From positions 955,279 to 1,019,278 of the forward strand of contig NW_006281101.1 in assembly GCF_000203795.2 (NCBI RefSeq): a stretch of 64,000 nt of DNA, written 5' to 3'. Positions 1 through 9,239 of the stretch are shown one piece after another. The translations under genes were made by a program, and so were the position numbers. Under the pieces are notes generated by a model. That model had not been told where the DNA came from. It ran no database searches and worked only from the letters and a program-made list of their open reading frames with translations. The DNA comes from Batrachochytrium dendrobatidis JAM81 (Eukaryota; Chytridiomycota; Chytridiomycetes; Rhizophydiales). Position 1 is the stretch's first letter; each line of letters opens with the position of its first letter.

Positions 1-1545
1 CAGCGTACAGGCCTATGCCACAGTGGAAAGTAAGATTGATTTGCCTTTTGGATAAAATGTAAACTTTTTTAGAATGTACTAATGCTGCGGTTCCATTTTT
101 ATCACGCCAACAAACCCATATAGTGATGTTAAATTCTGGAGTGAGTCCGTCCAGGATTGTGTTGGTTGACCCAACGATTCCATCCAAAGCCACATGCTTC
201 AACAATCCTGCTGTTGAAAAGCGTGTATTTGATCACTTGGAAAAGATTGGCGTAAAGCATTACCAAGGATATCGTATCTACAAATGGGGAGTGAATGAAA
301 CCACTGCGCCTAGATCTATTTCTGGGATTGTGCTTTTAAATCGCCAAACCAATGACCCAATTCGTCTTCCCATGGTGGATTTTCTACTGTATGCAGACGA
401 ACGCAGTGTTGATAATGCCACGTTTAAACTTATCAACGAAAGCAGCCTGGTCTTTGATGGACGACTTGTGATTGATCAACATTTTTTAACAAATGATCCT
501 TTTATTTTTGGTGCTGGAAGTGTTACCAAATATGCCAGTCGATACAACACACACTGGTCGCATATTCATTACGATTCAAAAGAGATTGGTACAAAGCTTG
601 CCAACATCGTTTTGCAGATTTTTGATCCGACAATACAACCCCAAGAGTTGGTGGATTATGAGAATTTGCCCGAGTTTAAGGATGCCAAGAAATGTGAAGC
701 AATGTTGCCCGGATCAAACTACTACATCACATTTGATCGACCGCATTTGCCTGGGCAGCTTGAGTTGGAGCGCAATAATCCTGCTAGCTACGTAAGTTTG
801 AATTTAGTGGAATCATTTAGTTTGAGAGCTTATTTGACTGTTTTGAATTTAAATATGTTGGCCGACTTGGATATATATTTGATGTTTGTAGGGACGAGAT
901 TTGGTGATTGATACAGACAAGTTGGGATACTTTAGCATTCATATGGACACACAGGGATATATCACCTCCATCACATACATTGGCACCCATTCAATTCCCA
1001 TTGAAAACATTTTGTGTTTATATGGCCTCCATGAAAAATACTTGAATCGACTTGTTGCACGATTTGATGAAGGCATTATTACAGATTTTGTAAAGTAAGG
1101 CGGGCATTTCCATAACCGAAAAAGTTGATTTGGATTGAATGTTGACAAGTGTCGTATGTATTTTGAATGTTTTAGGTTTTTGAATGAACCATGGGCACTT
1201 CCATTGTACCACGATCGATTCCCGCAGTTTGTACGGTCTTCACGCGAGGAAGGAATGGCAGAACAATCCGACGAAATGAAGGCGATTATTGCACAGTTGG
1301 AGCATCACGTACAAGTTTTCAAACAGGTAACTACAATGTATCATTTTGCAGAGGGTTGGCTGATGGATGGATACCAAGACTCGATGATCGCGACTAATGC
1401 TTTACAATATAAACCATCTCAGTGCGATGAGCAAGAACGAGCTGTGCTATACAAACTGTTTGATCAATCTCCGGATAGAAAAAAATGGGATGCCAAAGTA
1501 TTCGAGTTTATGTTTGATACTGGAGTATTTCATTCGTATCCATAA
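1..1545 (+). CDS. CFAP61: CFAP61 C-terminal part (flagellar radial-spoke/CSC protein), 5' truncated by window
   Basis: Partial gene entering from the left edge. Exons read as <1-29, 124-791, 892-1094 and 1176-1545; phases agree at every GT-AG junction. The protein has the NAD/FAD oxidoreductase-like fold of the CFAP61 C-terminus, with the dinucleotide-type stretch FGAGSVTKY followed by a WSHIHYDSKEIG segment, then the family's C-terminal block containing EPWALPLYHDRFP. CFAP61 is known as an axonemal protein of radial spoke 3 and the calmodulin-associated complex, needed for flagellar beating. Its presence implies a motile zoospore. The first in-frame methionines near 123 are not the start, because an acceptor (tag) ends at 123. 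A poly(A)-like aataaa follows about 10 bases after the stop. The identification rests on recalled family features and is fairly confident. Confidence 0.8.
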
Positions 1546-1626
1546 GTAGATAAATAAAGTTTTTTAGTAAAACATGACAGCTGAACAATTGGCGTCAAGT
1601 CGGGAATTATTTTTTTATTCGACAGA

Positions 1627-3210
1627 ATGAATCGAGCAACAAGGAGTGTTTTGCATGGACTCACTGCTCCTCATCGTCACTCTAGTCCAAGAACACCCCA
1701 TATTTTTACTAAAAGAAACTATCTATTGTCCGGTGACGACAGTCTGAACCAATCCACAACTACTATAAATGCTCGTACTGAACCTACTATTACTAGCGAG
1801 CATCCAAACAGTAATGCATTTAAAATATGGCCTACTATTACAAGTCAGCCTCCTAGAGAAATCATTAAGCCAGAAAAACGATCTCGTATCTACATTGACA
1901 CTGAGAATACCTCGGTTGCTCTGCGAGAAGCATTGTTGTCAAGTGAGCTCAAAAAGGCTTGGACTGCTTACCGTTTACTGCCTGCTTCAGAGTGCTTGCT
2001 GCTGACACATGAAGATCACTCGACCTTGCTTGGTTTACTCACTGCACATACACATTCAACTATTGCCGAAGCCCATTCTGTTACTGTCATTTTTCGTATG
2101 CGAGAGCATGATATTCACTTGGACATTCGAGACTATCACAACCTAATGCGAATCTATTTAGCCAACAACAATGAAGCCAAGATGTTGGATGCCATGAAGA
2201 CTATGCAAAAGGTGGACGGTGTACAACCAGACTTGATCTGCTATAATTTACTCATGGCTCTCTATGCCAAAAGTATTCCCAGGCGACTAGATATGCTGAC
2301 AAATACTTGGATCGAATCTCTACGACAGATGCCTTGGGCACGTTTAGCGAACATGGACGGATGGGCGATCTTGATTGATGGATATGCTCGCGGCGGGGAC
2401 GTAGAAGGTGCTGAGAAAATGTATGAGCATGTCAAAAGCAAGGCAGAATCCGCTGGAATGGAGATTCCAGCGCATGTTCATGAGGCTGCCATTCGCATGT
2501 ACGGACTTGCTGGAAAGCTGACTGACGCTTCTCGAGTGTTTGATTTTGTTTTGAGACGTGAAGGTCCGTCCACCCAGTCCAAAACTGTGGGATCTGCCTA
2601 TCAGGGTGTAAATGAACACTTGTACGATGCCATGATTGAGGCATGTCAAGCCTGCAATAATCTGGGCCTGGCAACCATGTATTTTAAACAAGTTATGGAC
2701 ATGTGCGATCAATGGGATGAATGGTGGACTGCCAGCTATCTTAATCGCCACAGTTTAATCACACGAGGAGTGCTTTCACTGCCCATTAAGCTCACTCCTG
2801 TTTACGATAGATTTAAACGGAGAGATGGATCCAATTTCATTTCTGACAATGAAAATAGAGGTCATCTCTGCCTGTTGATGGAACTGTATCAAAATCAATC
2901 TAAAGAAAACTTTCCACGAAACAGAGCGTATCCTTTATCTATTACGTTTGATCGTATGATATGTCTTGCTGCACAAGCCAACGATTCACGACTAGCCTTT
3001 GAATATCTATGCATGCATATTGCACACAACAAACCTGAAGACATTTCATTTGAATATGTGATCCGTATGTATATACGTATGGGAAATATTGATGCCGCTC
3101 ATCAAGTGTATCGGGCCATGGCTTACTTTGGATTTCGCCCATCTGTTGAGATTGCTGCTGCCATCACTTCATATGGCCCATTAGATCCGAATGCTCCTAC
3201 TACATTCTGA
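1627..3210 (+). CDS. Pentatricopeptide-repeat (PPR) protein, probably mitochondrial
   Basis: Single-exon gene of 527 residues starting 81 bp after the CFAP61 stop on the same strand. The N-terminus is rich in Arg, Ser and Thr without acidic residues, as in a mitochondrial presequence. From about residue 165 onward there are degenerate helical-hairpin repeats of PPR type, for example DIRDYHNLMRIYLANNNEA, then VQPDLICYNLLMALYAK, MDGWAILIDGYARGGDVEGA and a last one near the C-terminus (EYVIRMYIRMGNIDAAHQVY). PPR proteins bind organellar RNA and act in mitochondrial RNA processing, stability or translation. I cannot name an orthologue; the target RNA is unknown. The short upstream gap suggests a compact promoter inside the CFAP61 3' end. 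Confidence 0.75.
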   Translation: MNRATRSVLHGLTAPHRHSSPRTPHIFTKRNYLLSGDDSLNQSTTTINARTEPTITSEHPNSNAFKIWPTITSQPPREIIKPEKRSRIYIDTENTSVALREALLSSELKKAWTAYRLLPASECLLLTHEDHSTLLGLLTAHTHSTIAEAHSVTVIFRMREHDIHLDIRDYHNLMRIYLANNNEAKMLDAMKTMQKVDGVQPDLICYNLLMALYAKSIPRRLDMLTNTWIESLRQMPWARLANMDGWAILIDGYARGGDVEGAEKMYEHVKSKAESAGMEIPAHVHEAAIRMYGLAGKLTDASRVFDFVLRREGPSTQSKTVGSAYQGVNEHLYDAMIEACQACNNLGLATMYFKQVMDMCDQWDEWWTASYLNRHSLITRGVLSLPIKLTPVYDRFKRRDGSNFISDNENRGHLCLLMELYQNQSKENFPRNRAYPLSITFDRMICLAAQANDSRLAFEYLCMHIAHNKPEDISFEYVIRMYIRMGNIDAAHQVYRAMAYFGFRPSVEIAAAITSYGPLDPNAPTTF

Positions 3211-3496
3211 TTTTAATGCAGATTCGTGGTTTTTCCCAGTATATATACCATTTTATAATAAACAGATATACGACTTGAATGGGCCATTCTAGGACAATGA
3301 TTAGCATACAAATATCTTGAATTTCAAATAGTATAAATCCAACAAAAAGAAATCGTTTTCAATCAAAAGATGAGCGTCATTGCTGTTTGACTCTGATAGT
3401 AATTGTATGAATTGGACAGATATTTGCAGTAACTGGATTAAAGTAATGTTTTAAACTTCAAGATTCAAACGTAGCTGAAATTTACACAAGTACAGA

Positions 3497-4615
3497 ATGG
3501 CAACCTATGCACAACATATACCCTCGTTGAACGACACTGACCTACACCAGACATTGCTTGATATCCCTTATACATCGGAAGAGTGTATAGAACATAGAAA
3601 TATACCTTTTCGGAATTTAACTCAGCCCTACTCTACTCCCATGTTACAACTCCATCCATTGCCAGCAGCAACTACTCCAGAGCCTCGCCATTCATCCAGT
3701 CACTGCAGCCAGCACTTGGACTCAGATGCATACAATGACACTGAACAGCAGGACAGTTGCAAGTGCGAACTGAAGCATTTTACTCATCCGTTTTACTGGT
3801 GGTCTCTCCGTCTTATTCCCAACTATATAACAGTTTTAATCCTTCTAGGCATTTGGTATGCTCTCAAAAACCTTCATCCTATTCAGCCATCAACTACACC
3901 CGACCCATCGACCAATCCGGAAGTTCAATATCCGATTTATTCCAAAGAAGACATTATCAATGATCAACTCTTGGTTTTCATTGCTTATGGTTTGCCTGTA
4001 TTGGCACATGCAATCCTATCAGCCCTTGCTGTGGTTGTATATACCCGGTTTCAAAAAACTCGTCCGCTTTCAACCATGGCCGCCCTAGGAATCTACACCC
4101 ATACGGTGCATACATATGCTTTAGCTTTAGGTGTGAGTGTGTTGATGACGTCTGTTGTAACAGATTGTTTAAAAGTTTGGGTAGGTAGACTACGACCCGA
4201 TTTTGCTGCTAGGTGCCAATGGTCTGCTGCTATTGAAGATTGCACAGGAAATGCAAGAATGGTTGCAAAGGGAAGACGATCGTTTCCATCTGGACACTCT
4301 TCAAATGCATTTTCAGGAATGACATTTCTTGCCTTGTGGGTTGCATACATGTCTGGACTCATCTTTCATTCATCTGCTAAAAGGTTCAACAAACACATTT
4401 CATGGGAGTATGTCCACATTACATCGTTGTGGATTGGAAAGTACCTTGGTATAGCATCGAGTATTATTCCATTTGCTCCCATGTTGTTGGCGACATATGT
4501 AGCTACGAGTAGGATCGAGCAACATGTTCATCATCCCACCGATGTCATTACCGGTGGAGTAATTGGAATGGTTGTCGCATGGTGGACATTTAAACAACTG
4601 GTAGCTAAAGCTTAA
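3497..4615 (+). CDS. PAP2-family lipid phosphate phosphatase (diacylglycerol pyrophosphate/phosphatidate phosphatase type)
   Basis: Intron-less gene of 372 residues. All three signature motifs of the PAP2/LPP superfamily are present: K226-V-W-V-G-R-L-R-P234 (KX6RP), P264-S-G-H267 with the family catalytic histidine, and S338-R-X5-H345-X3-D349 with the second catalytic histidine. About six hydrophobic segments surround them (for example near residues 110-125, 155-180, 200-220, 275-290, 315-335 and 350-370). Members hydrolyse phosphatidate, lyso-phosphatidate or diacylglycerol pyrophosphate in ER or vacuole membranes. The roughly 100-residue N-terminal region ahead of the first membrane segment is long, polar and rich in His, Ser and Thr, which is unusual for DPP1/LPP proteins. 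Substrate preference cannot be read from sequence. Confidence 0.88.
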   Translation: MATYAQHIPSLNDTDLHQTLLDIPYTSEECIEHRNIPFRNLTQPYSTPMLQLHPLPAATTPEPRHSSSHCSQHLDSDAYNDTEQQDSCKCELKHFTHPFYWWSLRLIPNYITVLILLGIWYALKNLHPIQPSTTPDPSTNPEVQYPIYSKEDIINDQLLVFIAYGLPVLAHAILSALAVVVYTRFQKTRPLSTMAALGIYTHTVHTYALALGVSVLMTSVVTDCLKVWVGRLRPDFAARCQWSAAIEDCTGNARMVAKGRRSFPSGHSSNAFSGMTFLALWVAYMSGLIFHSSAKRFNKHISWEYVHITSLWIGKYLGIASSIIPFAPMLLATYVATSRIEQHVHHPTDVITGGVIGMVVAWWTFKQLVAKA

Positions 4616-4820
4616 ATTCAAGACTATCAACGTACTCTTGATTTATTATAACGTTTTATTCTAATATTATCGAATACACAATGATTTAATCGAATCCTTG
4701 ATTTTTGTTACATTGGAAAAAGTGAGATTGTCAACATATAATTCTGATCCTATTCATCCAGCAAACCCACTAGTTTGGTGGTCAGCACTCGAGATCTAAA
4801 GTTGAATCATAGAATTCCTT

Positions 4821-7473
4821 CTATTTTCCCTCTGTCTTATCCAGACCGTATCGAAAATTACCCAATCGAAGACCAAGTCTCTGTCGTCGCAAGCTTTCCT
4901 GAACAAACTTGTGTAGAATTTGGTCAGCACTACGACCAGGAAATGCCATTTGGCCATCGCTTCTTACAAGTTTAGAAATAAAGGACCACCTATGTCCATA
5001 CAGTCCGAGCGCTTTGTTCAAATCATCCACCTCATACCCCTTCCATTTGATACGACGTTGAGAGTCGGAGAGTTTATGTGCGTCCAATATGCTTCCATAC
5101 ATTCCAGAGTCGCTTATGGCGTTAACCTGATTCGAATCTTGATCATGATCGCTAGATGATCCATCATCAAACTGAGGTGAGTTGATCATATCTGATATAC
5201 CATCATTTGATGTTGGCTTGGCTGTATATGAACTACTTTGCTGCAAACCATTCACGGAAGCTGGCCGAGATAAAGGCAATGCAAATGCATTAGATTCTGA
5301 ATTGTCGAAATGCAGCTCATTTTCAAACTGAGGAGATCCTTGTTGAAAATAGGACGAATACAAATTAGGTTGGGAAAAAGAATCGCTATTAGTTTCTGAT
5401 AGTTGAATACGCCGTTTGAAAACCGATCGTGAGCGCTGGTTAGTCTTGGCACTTGAGGCTTGTCTCAAAGTAGCTGTGGTTGAAGTAGTTGGCTTTTTTA
5501 ATCCAGTTCCATCGTTTTGATTAAAATGTCGGCGATTCCTAGCCATGGTATTTGCAGGAGCTTTCGCTTGGTGTTGGATTGTATTGGAATTAATATTTTT
5601 GATAGCGTTGGTCAGATTATCCAAAGCAACCAGTATACGATTTTGCATCTTTTCATTACGACGTTCCATTTCAAGCTGCTTCTGGTGAAATATACGCTGT
5701 TCCTTGTGGATACGAGCAACTTTGCGCATTAGTTCAGCTTCTCTCGTATTTGAAAAATATGCAGTATCGTCATCTTCTTGACTGCTGCTGGTTTCACTAT
5801 TACGAATAAAAGTAGGAGTAGCCGTACCAACAGGGATAGATGATGTCTTGCTCAATATGGTGGTTGACTTGTCTGGCGCGATGTTTGCTGGGATACGTTT
5901 ATGACTTTGCGTTACCGGAGTGCAGGGAACAAGCTCATTGGACATGGTAGACTCATCACTTTCTATACGTGCTCGTTTCATTGATTTCCGGGCTCCTTTT
6001 CTTGACCTCAATGACAGCTCAAAACTATCCGATAAAGTAGTATCGCTCCCATTACTATCCAGCATCTCACCGATCCACTCACGCAATTGGTTGGGAACAA
6101 CAGATTGCTCCCATGATGGGACAGACATAGTCAATTTGCTGTGAAGAGCATTTTCTTGTGCAGTAGCATCATGAGAATCACTATTATCATTTGTATCTGT
6201 TACTTTATCGTCCATGGTTTGATCGGAAAGAGCGGATTCTATTTTTGACATATTGGAGTATAGATTCCATAGTGGTTGATGACCTTTTTGTTTTGCATTT
6301 CTTACCTATACAGTTCATACAATTAAAAAAGGTGTGGATTATGAGCAGACCATTAAAGCAAAAAAGCTTACAGTATCGCGAACAGTCTTGGGAGAGTAAT
6401 CAATAGCTAGTAATTTACTCAATATTGCAATGAATGCAGCAACATCGTCAGAAAATCCATCAAATGGAAACATATAAGCAACCTGCATGATGTCCCCGTC
6501 AGAATTGTGCAAGATCGTCTGAATCTATGAGAAAGCATAGATTAACTTGTGTACTTGAACAAGTATCTCAAATCATGATAAAAGCTAAATGTACCTCTTG
6601 TAAGCGAGACTTTAGTAGCGATTGAAACTCATCCATCAGCTGAGCAGATATACAACCACCAGCAGGCGACTCTAGATTTTTCAGAAATGCCATTTTGCAC
6701 CTGTGCGTCGAATCACCATTGAGATATGCATATATGTAGATCTGGGTACGCAACTCACGAAGCAGTTCGATATATACAGTGACCAAATCTAAAGGCAGTT
6801 CAAGAAAGCCAGCTTCGAGAATGTATGCGGCTGAGCCCAACTGCCAGATTGTATTTTCATCGGGCGTAGAATCCGATGAAGTGGGTTGGTTTTGAGCAGC
6901 ATCAATAATATAGTTTCCCAATAAAACAAGAAGAAGACGCTGGAATATAGGCGGTGGTGTAGTTTGGGGAGTGTCGAGCGCACCCCACAAAAATGAATTC
7001 TCTAATCAATAGCAAGATCAGCAAGGAGATGTCAGGTTGATATTGATTTCTGATATTTTACCTTCAAGCATTTTGAGAGCAATATAACCAGCAACTACAT
7101 CAGCATCGGCCTCATCAGTGGATTGCAAGTGACTAGATTGACTGTCCGTATTCGAGACTAAATCATAGTCCAGACCATTGCTGAAAACACTCGAACCAGT
7201 GCTTGCCTGGCTGTAATCCTGAGTAGCAGCAACTCCATAGTTGAAATCCGGTTGAAACAATAGATTCTTTTTCTTGGTATGATGAGTAGGTTCAGTAGAA
7301 TCAGATTGGTCCAGATGTCGCTTAATGAACAAGACCTGTAAGACAGAATGAGCGAGTCCGTCCAACTTCCACATTTCAGAGCCAACAGGCGGCTGTGAAG
7401 GTGGTCTTTTCTTTACAGAGCGGATAGTACTCGTTGGTCCTAGTTGCTGCGATAGCGGTGGTTGTGAAGTCAT
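4821..7473 (-). CDS. Myb-domain protein with helical N-terminal domain; candidate telomere-repeat-binding (TRF/Taz1-like) factor
   Basis: Four exons on the minus strand (7473-7062, 7001-6595, 6524-6372, 6305-4821) join in phase into one 818-residue protein; the long last exon alone would look like a separate 476-residue gene. Residues about 115-325 are largely helical, with hydrophobic repeats such as QRLLLVLLGNYIIDAAQ and LDLVTVYIELLRELRTQ. A Ser/Thr/Asn-rich middle follows with one coiled-coil stretch (around KQLEMERRNEKMQNRI). The last 80 residues contain a Myb/SANT-like fold (KWKGYEVDDLNKALGLYG, then HRWSFISKLV, then RSADQILHKFVQESLRRQR). A helical dimerisation domain, a linker and a single C-terminal Myb is the layout of TRF1/TRF2 and fission-yeast Taz1. 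This is inference from layout; the canonical telobox VDLKDKWRN is not exactly matched, so another Myb regulator is possible. Confidence 0.6.
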
Positions 7474-7639
7474 GACTACCAAGATCTGGTCTTGTAAAGA
7501 AATAATCGTTGAATTCAATTCAATTATTGAATTTAAATCGAGTTATTCACTGATAATATTTAGTCTAGATTGGATTGAGATTCACTTGAAAAGCATTGCA
7601 CATCTACAAACTCTCTCAACGCAACCATTCGAGTTGGAA
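7474..7639. promoter_or_regulatory. Bidirectional promoter between Myb/TRF-like gene and threonine aspartase
   Basis: The two start codons point away from each other and are only 166 bp apart, so both core promoters must lie here. The sequence is AT-rich with repeated gaattcaatt/caattattgaattta motifs. An open frame runs through it on the plus strand from 7472, but it overlaps the other gene's start codon and adds a tail absent from aspartases. Confidence 0.5.
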
Positions 7640-8902
7640 ATGCACACTCGGCCATCAGACTCGAATCATGATGTCAATGCTCACACTGCTGCCATGTTCA
7701 CTCCGTTTGTCGCTGTTCATGCAGGTGCTGGATGTCATTCACTTGCTCGCACTCCAGAATATGCCAATCTACTAGCAAAGATCACTACTTCCACAATCCA
7801 ACTACTCAACTCTGCCTCATTCGTCAGTGCAGATGAAGCTGTTGTTTATGCTATCCGTCAGCTCGAGTCATCCTCGCTTACCAATGCTGGCATTCCTGGA
7901 TCCAATCTTACCTGTATTGGCACGGTGGAGTGTGATGCTGCCATCATGACCGATAGTGTGGATCCATTCCACTCCACTCCAGTCTGTAGCTTTGGATCGG
8001 TGGGTGGAGTTCCCATGACACAGGAAATGGAAAGTAGGTCTCAAGTCATTGCAAGTCCTATCCAGGCTGCTCAGTGTATTTCCAAGGATGATATGGCCGG
8101 ACACCATCCGCGTACTGGTAAAGTTCCACCTATCATGATATGTGGTGCATCGGTCCATGATTATGCCTTGAAGCATCCATCGTCTACCATTGATTGCATT
8201 TCACTTTCAGATGCTCGCATGATGGTAACTGATCAGCAACTAAAACTATATTCCCACCACCAGCACATTGTAGATTCAAAGATGTTGATGGATACAGTCG
8301 GTGCAGTCATCATGGACTCCAAGGGCAATATATCTGCAGGTGTGAGTTCAGGAGGAATATCACTCAAATGGCCTGGGAGAGTGGGTGAGGCTGCCATCTA
8401 CGGTGCGGGTGTATGGGCTCAACGCACATCTGCCACACTATCATCAGATCTGGGGATTGGCATCAGTGTATCTGGATGTGGCGAGCAGATCATCAAAACA
8501 CAACTGGCATCGCGACTAGCAGATGCATTGATAGACAGGGCAGACTCTCAAGATACGAGCGAATGCATCCGTGCATTCATTAATCAAAACGTCGTTGAAT
8601 CTCGGCGATTGAATCCACGCAATACATTGCCTGCTCCTGTTGGATGCATTGCTTTAATAGTAGAACCAATACAAAATAAGCAGTGTGGAGATGAAGGATC
8701 GACTTCAAATGAACCACAATCGACAATGATCTGCTCGAATCAATCTAGTCAACGTTTGCTTTGCGAGATTTGGTGGGCACATACAACTCAAACCATGTGC
8801 TTTGCGTATATGTCTGGCAATAGCACTAAGCCAGCATTTCACATGTCTAATCGTGCTGACAGTAAAACTAATATTGTTGTTGGAGGTGCCATGGTTAAAT
8901 AA
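7640..8902 (+). CDS. TASP1: Threonine aspartase 1 (taspase-1-like Ntn hydrolase)
   Basis: Single exon, 420 residues from the ATG at 7640, the same length as human taspase-1. The N-terminus carries the asparaginase-2-family strand FVAVHAGAGCHS. The autoprocessing site is recognisable as MDTVGAVIMD, with the nucleophile Thr at about residue 219, followed by AGVSSGGISLKWPGRVGEAA, which binds substrate in the family. A later SGCGEQIIKT matches the conserved glycine-rich turn. The zymogen is known to cleave itself before this Thr to form alpha and beta subunits; the mature protease cuts after Asp in nuclear factors such as MLL and TFIIA in animals. Its substrate in a chytrid is unknown. A start at 7472 is possible by frame but would overlap the divergent gene; 7694 is a second alternative. 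Confidence 0.88.
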   Translation: MHTRPSDSNHDVNAHTAAMFTPFVAVHAGAGCHSLARTPEYANLLAKITTSTIQLLNSASFVSADEAVVYAIRQLESSSLTNAGIPGSNLTCIGTVECDAAIMTDSVDPFHSTPVCSFGSVGGVPMTQEMESRSQVIASPIQAAQCISKDDMAGHHPRTGKVPPIMICGASVHDYALKHPSSTIDCISLSDARMMVTDQQLKLYSHHQHIVDSKMLMDTVGAVIMDSKGNISAGVSSGGISLKWPGRVGEAAIYGAGVWAQRTSATLSSDLGIGISVSGCGEQIIKTQLASRLADALIDRADSQDTSECIRAFINQNVVESRRLNPRNTLPAPVGCIALIVEPIQNKQCGDEGSTSNEPQSTMICSNQSSQRLLCEIWWAHTTQTMCFAYMSGNSTKPAFHMSNRADSKTNIVVGGAMVK

Positions 8903-9003
8903 ATGCATCGTATATACATATTCAGGATATACATATCCAACATTGGATTTATTTATTTGTCCAATCATCAAAACGTACTTTTGTTGATTCTGTCATTTGC
9001 CAA

Positions 9004-9204
9004 TTTATCACTGTGTTCACATAAAATGAAACATTGAACAAACTTGTTGGTCAAGAAATTTCAAAAACTAGAAATGTGTATAAGCAGTCAATCTGTAATA
9101 GAAAAGCGCAACAAATATTCAACTTGTTTATTCAAAGAAAATAGTGACTTTGATTGCAAGATGGATACAAACGAGTGGTTTATGATGTGAATACGGCGGT
9201 AAAT
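9004..9204 (-). mobile_element. MITE copy C (short, ~200 bp) between two convergent genes
   Basis: The left end reads ctgtgttcacataaaatg and the right end reads gatgtgaatacggcggtaaa; the two are imperfect inverted repeats and match the ends of the complete copies at 52.6 and 55.2 kb. The interior (caacaaatattcaac, then gattgcaagatggatac) matches other partial copies. It lies between the 3' ends of the threonine aspartase and the B-box gene. No coding capacity. Confidence 0.7.
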
Positions 9205-9239
9205 ATTCCAAATCCCAATCCAACAATCATCACCACATA

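Noticed and set aside
1321..1362. Possible extra intron (gtaactac to ttttgcag) in the CFAP61 last exon
   Set aside because: It would be only about 25 bases, below any plausible intron length here, and the read-through frame fits the family.
7472..7639. 56-residue N-terminal extension of threonine aspartase
   Set aside because: It overlaps the divergent gene's start codon, has no family counterpart, and the model from 7640 has the usual length.
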